Assembly (NCBI GenBank): GCA_016208805.1
Contig: JACQXL010000036.1
Location: 2,005 to 7,630 of the forward strand
Direction of reading: 5' to 3'
Length of the DNA stretch: 5,626 nucleotides
Origin: Planctomycetota bacterium
GTDB taxonomy: Bacteria; Planctomycetota; MHYJ01; JACQXL01
Within the stretch, counting starts at the first letter, position 1, and every line of letters begins with the position of its first letter. Below the pieces are notes generated by a model that was given only the letters and a program-made list of their open reading frames with translations, had not been told where the DNA came from and ran no database searches. The position numbers and the translations under genes were made by a program. This document shows positions 1 to 4,058 of the stretch, in pieces.

Positions 1-750
1 GCCATCGGCGGCGGGGTTAATGTGATTAGCCGCAATGGGCGGACGGAAAAATCTGATTTGTTGGAACCGCGTTTATATTACCGGTACGTCAGCGCTAATG
101 CGTCAGGCGTCGCCCGCGCCGAGGTAAAAGGAAATACTATAGGCCTTAACTATATTGTCGGCGGCTCGCTTAAGGATTTCAACGACCTCAACGGCGGTCG
201 TCAGGTTGGTCTTCAGCCCAAAACCGAATACAAAGACGACAGCGACGATTTACGCGCTCAGTACCTGCTCTCAAATAATTCCACGCTCACCATTGCCCAT
301 CAGAATGTCCGGCAGGACAATGCCTGGCGGACGCACCGAACCATCTACGGTATTTCCTGGCAAAATACCACGGTCGGCACTGACCGTGAATTGTTCTACG
401 ACCAGAACCGGCAACTGACTTACGCCCAGTATGAGCATAACGGGCTGTTCTCGTTCTCCGAGAAGTTAAAGGCCAGCGTTTCATATCAGGTCCAGTCCGA
501 GGACGAGGTGCGGGTGCGCAGTAACGGCAATATCAACCGTCAGGGCTTTGATGTGCGTACCACCGGCTTTTGGTTACAGTCTGAATCGCCCGTTCTCAAA
601 ACCGGTAAAATGGTTGCCGGCATAGAATATTATAATGACACCGTGGACTCGTATCGCCGGGATTACAACTCGTCCGGCTCGTTAACCAATGTGGACCCGT
701 TACGATATCGCCCAGAGCGGTCAGCAGGAAATACCCAATACTTCACTTAA
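1..750 (+). pseudogene. TonB-dependent receptor (hemoglobin/transferrin-receptor type), plug end and first barrel half, broken
   Basis: This is an outer-membrane beta-barrel receptor for energised uptake of a ligand, by family heme, hemoglobin or an iron carrier; the ligand cannot be read from sequence. The frame is open from base 1, so the gene starts upstream, and the first residues AIGGGVNVISR are the usual last strand of the plug domain. After that come alternating-residue barrel strands rich in Tyr, Gln and Asn with family-like elements: GLQPKTEY, an R-x-H element near QDNAWRTHRT, a QLTYAQYEHNG strand, GFDVRTTGFWLQSESP and GIEYYNDTVDSYRRDYNSSG. Homology ends at LTNVDP (about 682-699). 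The next 17 codons are out-of-frame read-through to TAA at 748-750. In the family, LTNVDP is normally followed by a GPVADD-like segment and more than 100 residues of barrel, which are missing. The barrel resumes in another frame from about 695. I see either a real pseudogene or a mis-assembled gene. Confidence 0.85.
688..706 (+). other. Deletion/frameshift junction in the receptor gene
   Basis: Frame 1 reads N-V-D-P up to base 699 and is receptor-like. Frame 2 reads T-R-Y-D from base 695 and is also receptor-like, but belongs to a place well over 100 residues further along in intact family members. The two readings overlap on the six bases GACCCG (694-699). This fits a deletion between two short direct copies, for example the end of a NVDP codon run and a CTGACCCG in the lost LSDLTR block; the lost copy is inferred. 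An assembly collapse would look the same. Confidence 0.65.
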
Positions 751-1369
751 ACCGGAGAAGTTTATTTCTTATGAGGTCGGCCTGAAACTGCGTAAACCTA
801 AGTGGCAGGCGCAGACATCGGTTTTCTATACAACCGTTCAGGATATGATTATGCGCTACCCGACCGGCAATATGATTGGCGCAAATTACGAGGTCCAGAA
901 AGCAAATATCGGCGACGGTTATATCCAGGGCTTTGAGGCACGCGCGGACTATCAACTGGATGAGCAGTGGTCGTTATTCAGCGGTCTGGCCGCGGTCTAT
1001 GGCGAGGCGGATACCTATCCAACCTCGGCACAAATAAAGGATACCGAGCCGATGAATAAACTCCAGCCGCTCCAGGGAATCCTGGGCGCGCGCTGGCAGG
1101 ATAACAAATACCGGTTTGAGGTGCTGGTCAAGGCGGCCGACCGGCAGGACAAGCTCTCGGCCGAAGATAAACTTGACACCCAGCGGATTCCGCCCAAGGG
1201 CACGCCGGGTTATGCGGTTATTAATCTCCGGGGCGGGCTGAATGTCAATCAGCATGCCCAGTTATCTATGGCCATAGAGAATATCGCCAACCGCGACTAC
1301 CGAATTCACGGCTCTGGCACGAACGAGCCGGGGACGAATTTTATAATGGCGATAGATGGTAAATTCTAA
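689..1369 (+). pseudogene. TonB-dependent receptor, C-terminal barrel, continuation of the broken upstream frame
   Basis: This is the last part of the same receptor, in a frame shifted by one base from the upstream piece. The first ATG at 689 is only a chance start: the homologous reading begins at TRYDIAQSGQQEIPNTSLKP (from 695), matching the family block in which an LSDLTR-like motif precedes a conserved LxPE-K-xSYEvG segment, here LKPEKFISYEVGLK. Further barrel strands follow: TSVFYTTVQDMIMRYP, IQGFEARADYQLDEQWSLFSG, then a loop with ADRQDKLSAEDKLDTQRIPP, then LSMAIENIANRDYRIHGSG and a final strand NFIMAIDGKF. The C-terminal Phe is the outer-membrane protein assembly signal, so the 3' end is intact (TAA 1367-1369). 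There is no ribosome binding site in front of 689, and the piece has no signal peptide or plug, so it cannot act alone. It converges on the redox gene ending at 1461, with a palindromic element between them. Confidence 0.83.
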
Positions 1370-1379
1370 ATGGTTGAAG

Positions 1380-1458
1380 AGATTGCTTCGTCGTCCCGAT
1401 GGCCATCGGGACTCCTCGCAATGACGTCATTGCGAGTCCCATTGGGACGAAGCAATCT
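1380..1458. repeat. Composite palindromic repeat between convergent genes; possible bidirectional terminator
   Basis: An outer stem of 13 perfect pairs joins 1380-1392 to 1446-1458 (AGATTGCTTCGTC against GACGAAGCAATCT). Inside are three further perfect palindromes: 1393-1412 (core CCGATGGCCATCGG), 1415-1436 (two CTCGCAATGAC arms back to back) and 1436-1448 (GTCCCATTGGGAC), which shares bases with the outer stem. The whole could fold as a cruciform with three arms in DNA or RNA on either strand. It fills almost all of the 91-bp gap between the receptor stop (1369) and the reductase stop (1461), so it may end transcription from both sides, although there is no clear T-run. It shares half-units with the element at 5460-5546. 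It encodes no protein, so it is best called a small non-autonomous palindromic repeat. Confidence 0.85.
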
Positions 1459-1460
1459 TA

Positions 1461-2309
1461 TTAATATTCGGGGGGTAGTTCCTTGAGTTGTTTGGCGGTG
1501 AAGACCGGGCCTTCCTTGCAGACATAGGTCTTGCCGACATTGCACCGGCCGCATTTGCCTACGCCGCACTTCATCCGGTTCTCCAGCGTGGTGTAGATAT
1601 TTTCCGGCGTGAATCCCAATTTATCAAGCACCGGCAGGGTAAACTTAATCATTATGGGCGGGCCGCAGAGAAGGGCGACACTATTGTGACTGGTTGGTTT
1701 GGCTTGTCCTGTAAGGGCCTGCTCCAGAATGACCGGCACCAGACCGACCTGGCCGTCCCAGTCCGGGGTCTGGCCGCCCGGGTCAACCGCATTAACCAGT
1801 TTGACATCAGCGCGTTTGGCCCACTCGGCCAGTTCCCGTTTATAGACCAGGTCAGCCACGGTTCTTGCACCGTAAACAATCGTAATGTCTTTGAACTTGT
1901 CGCGCAGGTCAAGGCAGTTCCAGATGACCGAGCGAATCGGGGCCAGCCCGATGCCGCCCGCGATAAAGACGATATTCTTACCGTAGAATTGCTCAACCGG
2001 GAAATAGTTGCCGTAAGGGCCCCGGAAGCCGATGGTATCGCCGACCTCTACGTTGGCCAGCGCCTTGGTCACCCGCCCGCTCTTGCGGAAACAGCATTCA
2101 ATATAGCCGGTCCGGGTCGGCGCGGAGGCGATGCAGAAGGTTGACTCGCCCTCGCCGAAGGCCGAATACAAGCCGAACTGGCCGGCCTTGAAACCGAATG
2201 ATTTGCCCACGGTTTCATCAGTAAAGACGAGTTTGAATGTCTTGGTATCGTAGGTCTCGTCCGTGATTTCAGAGATGGTCATTAAATAGGGTTTGTAGAG
2301 ATTATTCAT
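1461..2309 (-). CDS. hydG: FAD/NAD(P)-binding 2Fe-2S oxidoreductase, sulfhydrogenase gamma (HydG) / AsrB-like
   Basis: This 282-residue flavoprotein carries electrons between NAD(P)H and an iron-sulfur partner subunit in the cytoplasm. The N-terminal ferredoxin-reductase-like barrel holds the flavin (STFCIASAPT at 56-65, RKSGRVTKAL at 75-84, GPYGNYFPVE at 97-106). The nucleotide-binding half has IAGGIGLAPIRSVI (116-129), YGARTVADLVYKREL (146-160) and CGPPIM (215-220). A C-terminal 2Fe-2S site has Cys248, Cys253, Cys256 and Cys264, spaced as in HydG and PyrK-type proteins, ending KEGPVF. I chose ATG at 2307-2309 because MNNLYKPYL resembles family starts. The longer frame from 2375 would begin inside repeat DNA, and an internal ATG at 2282 would remove the conserved YxP start. 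No Shine-Dalgarno site is evident. The gene lies 71 bp after its iron-sulfur partner and ends in tandem TAA codons. AsrB is the main alternative; the length fits both families. The substrate is not decided because no catalytic subunit is adjacent. Confidence 0.88.
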   Translation of the reverse strand: MNNLYKPYLMTISEITDETYDTKTFKLVFTDETVGKSFGFKAGQFGLYSAFGEGESTFCIASAPTRTGYIECCFRKSGRVTKALANVEVGDTIGFRGPYGNYFPVEQFYGKNIVFIAGGIGLAPIRSVIWNCLDLRDKFKDITIVYGARTVADLVYKRELAEWAKRADVKLVNAVDPGGQTPDWDGQVGLVPVILEQALTGQAKPTSHNSVALLCGPPIMIKFTLPVLDKLGFTPENIYTTLENRMKCGVGKCGRCNVGKTYVCKEGPVFTAKQLKELPPEY

Positions 2310-2442
2310 ATTAAATTCTAAATTCCAATATCCAAATCCCAAATAACCTCTAAATCCCAATGGCCAAATATCCAAACCGTTTATGTTTTGGGATTTGGTG
2401 CTTGGAGATTATTTGGAGTTTGGTGCTTGGTGCTTGGGATTT
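2310..2442. repeat. Low-complexity CCAAATCCC / GCTTGGTG repeat with a 12-bp inverted pair
   Basis: This stretch separates the two redox genes and overlaps the 3' end of the first. On the plus strand its left part repeats CCAAATCCCAAAT-like words and its right part repeats GGTGCTTGG and TGGGATTTGG words. The inverted pair CCAAATCCCAAA (2332-2343) and TTTGGGATTTGG (2387-2398) matches perfectly over 12 bp, with a 43-base loop holding the stop codon of the upstream gene (2381-2383). In the minus-strand transcript this would be a hairpin just ahead of the reductase start at 2309. Base use is much richer in A and T than the flanking genes. Similar words are common as intergenic filler in repeat-rich environmental genomes (general knowledge). 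A regulatory role is possible but not shown. Confidence 0.65.
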
Positions 2443-3469
2443 CGTTATTGGCTAATTTATCTATAGTAATTAATGTATTAAGCAGGCTCATATCTGCCGG
2501 GCAGTGGCGGATGCACCGGCCGCAACCGACGCAGAGGGTGCGCTCAAATTTATCAGGGTAATAATTAAATTTATGCTGGACCCGCTGGCGGAAGCGTTTA
2601 CTTTGCGTATCGCGCGGGTTATGGCCTGAGGCGTGCACGGTGAACATCGCAAACTGGCAGGCGTCCCAGTTCTTGCACCGCGAGCCGCCCTTGAGGTTGC
2701 CCTCGTCTGTGATGTCAAAACAGTGGCAGGTCGGACACAGGTAAGTGCAAACCCCGCAACCGATGCAGGGTAAGGCAATCTTGTGCCACATCGGGTGCTC
2801 AAAGTTCTGGGCCAGCCAGGGTTTAATCCGGCTGATATCAAACTGTTTCTGCTTTGGCCCATTAAAGTCCACAATATCTTCATTGCCGGTGGTCAAGAGT
2901 TTTTCGTATTCGGATGCGAGCGACCGGCCCTTGGGCGTAATGACATTAACGTTATAATTGCCGGCCGTGGTTTTGGTCAACTGGATGTCGCTTCCTTCGG
3001 TGGTTTTGGGCGAGATATTGACGCTGGTGCAGAAGCAGAACTCATCGGCTGATTCGCAGGCGACCGTGATAATGATATTTTTCTCGCGCCGTTTTAAATA
3101 GAATTCGTCCTTGTAATCCCAGCCGAACACCTTATCCATAATCGGGTAAGAGGCCGCCTCGCAGGGCCGCAGTCCGAAAAGAACCATCTCCTTCGGTTCA
3201 GGCGGTTCTTTAACACTCACTTTATTGCCCTCTTCAAATGTATAGGAAAGGATATGCTCTGAATCGGCCAGAAAGAATTCCTTGGATGATTTGGTTGGAA
3301 AAGGGACAACGAGATTGATTTCGTCAAAAGAGCCAATCGGTTTATAGCAGGAGTCTTTACCTTCGCCCATTGGACCGATGACCGGACGGCCTTTCTTAAT
3401 CAGGTCGTTAATCAGAGTGCGCAGGTTGTCTTTGGTCAGCAACATCATAGGTGCGTTTATATCAAACAT
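2381..3469 (-). CDS. hydB: 4Fe-4S dicluster protein, sulfhydrogenase beta (HydB) / anaerobic sulfite reductase A-like
   Basis: This is a 362-residue cytoplasmic iron-sulfur subunit that normally wires a flavin/NAD(P) reductase to a catalytic partner ([NiFe] group 3b sulfhydrogenase, or sulfite reductase in Asr). The N-terminal half has family blocks FGLRPCEAASYPIMDKVFG (98-116), YLKRREKNIIITVACES (124-140) and FCFCTSV (144-150). Two ferredoxin-type 4Fe-4S motifs follow: C235-x2-C238-x2-C241-x3-C245-P and C313-x2-C316-x2-C319-x3-C323-P, with extra cysteines at 248, 250, 265 and 271 between them. ATG at 3467-3469 gives the full frame; ATGs at 3448 and 3445 are also possible, and none has a clear ribosome binding site. 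About the last 20 residues (PSTKHQTPNNLQAPNPKT) are encoded by repeat DNA and are probably not ancestral. The next gene in the same direction is its reductase partner, so the two are likely co-transcribed. The length is close to known HydB. AsrA or a FlxB-like role are alternatives. Confidence 0.87.
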   Translation of the reverse strand: MFDINAPMMLLTKDNLRTLINDLIKKGRPVIGPMGEGKDSCYKPIGSFDEINLVVPFPTKSSKEFFLADSEHILSYTFEEGNKVSVKEPPEPKEMVLFGLRPCEAASYPIMDKVFGWDYKDEFYLKRREKNIIITVACESADEFCFCTSVNISPKTTEGSDIQLTKTTAGNYNVNVITPKGRSLASEYEKLLTTGNEDIVDFNGPKQKQFDISRIKPWLAQNFEHPMWHKIALPCIGCGVCTYLCPTCHCFDITDEGNLKGGSRCKNWDACQFAMFTVHASGHNPRDTQSKRFRQRVQHKFNYYPDKFERTLCVGCGRCIRHCPADMSLLNTLITIDKLANNEIPSTKHQTPNNLQAPNPKT

Positions 3470-3513
3470 CTATAACGGGGTCAAGAAAATCGCAATACCG
3501 TGGATGTAGTGTC

Positions 3514-3645
3514 ATAAGACTATCTTATAAGCCGTATAAGATGACCGAAGTAGGGGTATAAGACTATCTCTCTACGGCTGTAAGATGACCGAGGCAGTGG
3601 TATAAGACTATCTCTCTACGGCTGTAAGATGACCGAGGCAGCCTA
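3514..3645. repeat. Three tandem 44-bp hairpin-forming repeats
   Basis: Units start at 3514, 3558 and 3602, each with ATAAGACTATC, giving an exact 44-bp period. Units 2 and 3 are identical over their first 40 bases; unit 1 differs mainly in the middle and at the end. Unit 1 contains a perfect 8-bp stem, ATCTTATA with TATAAGAT (3522-3542), around loop AGCCG. Units 2 and 3 replace the stem with a weaker one (ATCT...AGAT outside, TAC...GTA inside). All share AAGATGACCGA. They lie in the 271-bp gap upstream of the minus-strand iron-sulfur gene, so they would fall in its promoter or leader. I see no protein reading and no spacers, so this is not a CRISPR array. Confidence 0.85.
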
Positions 3646-3740
3646 CCCCAGCCCCTCTGCCGGAGTTTCCCGCACGAAACCGCCCAAAAATCGGGTTGAA
3701 AGGGGAAAAAATAAGGGTTTGACACAGCCAAAATAGTGGG
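3646..3740. other. Non-coding remainder between tandem repeats and transposase fragment
   Basis: No gene is supported here. All three minus-strand frames after the transposase-fragment stop lack a DDE-type continuation. The left part has a pyrimidine-rich run (CCTACCCCAGCCCCTCTGCC) of a type often found in repeats. The right part has an A-rich tract (AAAAAATAAGGG) followed by TTTGACACAGCCAAAATAG. The latter might be one decayed end of the insertion sequence, but no inverted partner is visible on the other side of the transposase fragment, so I leave it unassigned. Confidence 0.5.
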
Positions 3741-3989
3741 TCATTTTCTGCCTTTTAAGACATCAAAACCACCTTGCCGATATGTGTGAACCCACATCTT
3801 TACTGACCGATAAGAGACATCAAGAATATTACTAATCTGTTTGAAGGTCTTGCCTTTGTCAGAATAGTAGATGGCTTGAAGCCGTCGGCGGATACGATGT
3901 TTATTGGCGATGGCCAACCGTTTTAACTCGTCTTTTAACTCGCGACGCTGCGCCTCTGTCAGTTTGATAAATTGGTACGGATAAGGCAT
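3741..3989 (-). pseudogene. IS630-family transposase remnant, N-terminal helix-turn-helix only
   Basis: This 82-residue product matches the DNA-binding head of IS630/Tc1-type transposases. A basic, helical start (LTEAQRRELKDELKRLAIANKHRIRRRLQAI) leads into a winged helix-turn-helix core with recognition-helix-like KTFKQISNILDVSYRSVKMWVHTYRQGGFDVL. In full transposases the GGFDVLKGR motif is followed by a GRP-type linker and a DDE/DDD catalytic domain of about 200 residues. Here a TGA follows GRK at once and no frame downstream continues, so the protein cannot transpose by itself. It may be a decayed copy, or the first half of a two-frame element whose second half was lost. The start ATG (3987-3989) gives MPYPYQF, a plausible native start; no Shine-Dalgarno site is seen. 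It lies between the radical SAM gene and the iron-sulfur gene, on the same strand. A captured stand-alone DNA-binding protein is a less likely alternative. Confidence 0.75.
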
Positions 3990-3994
3990 AGTGG

Positions 3995-4058
3995 TCAGGA
4001 TATCCCCGCTGGGGCGGGACTCCGCTGTCGCTACGCAGGGAATCAGGATATCAGGATA
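3995..4058. repeat. GC-rich hairpin repeat at the radical SAM stop, flanked by TCAGGATAT copies
   Basis: The core (4004-4040) has a CCCGC/GCGGG stem (4005-4009 with 4014-4018, loop TGGG) followed by TGTCGCTACGCA (4026-4037). The same 12-mer follows a different hairpin at 4219-4230 inside the radical SAM gene. The core is bracketed by the 9-mer TCAGGATAT at 3995-4003 on the left and by two overlapping copies at 4043-4051 and 4051-4059 on the right. The right copies encode the last residues and stop codon of the radical SAM gene. This layout resembles a short target-site duplication around an inserted element, but the extra copy leaves room for simple tandem slippage. Confidence 0.7.

Noticed and set aside
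974..1255. Minus-strand open frame opposite the receptor C-terminus
   Set aside because: It lies antisense to a clear beta-barrel coding stretch and has no recognisable domain or start signal.
1488..2144. Long plus-strand open frame opposite the reductase gene
   Set aside because: It is a shadow of the well-supported minus-strand flavoprotein; its translation shows no family-like motifs.
2310..2375. N-terminal extension of the reductase up to an ATG at 2375
   Set aside because: The extra residues come from low-complexity repeat DNA, and the family start (YxPYxMxI-like) fits the ATG at 2309.
3514..3645. Possible CRISPR array from the regular 44-bp repetition
   Set aside because: The units are directly adjacent with no unique spacers, only three copies exist, and no cas gene is in the window.
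3714..3740. TTTGACACAGCCAAAATAGTGGG as an IS630 terminal inverted repeat
   Set aside because: No inverted partner could be found between 3990 and 4100, so an element end cannot be supported from this window.
3719..3746. Plus-strand TTGACA followed by TCATTTT as a promoter
   Set aside because: No plus-strand gene follows for it to serve, the -10 is poor, and TTGACA may be part of a decayed insertion-sequence end.
3733..3997. ATAGTGGGTCA (3733-3743) and ATAGTGGTCA (3988-3997) as direct repeats flanking the transposase fragment
   Set aside because: They are short, imperfect, overlap the stop and start codons, and are unlike the TA duplication expected for IS630.
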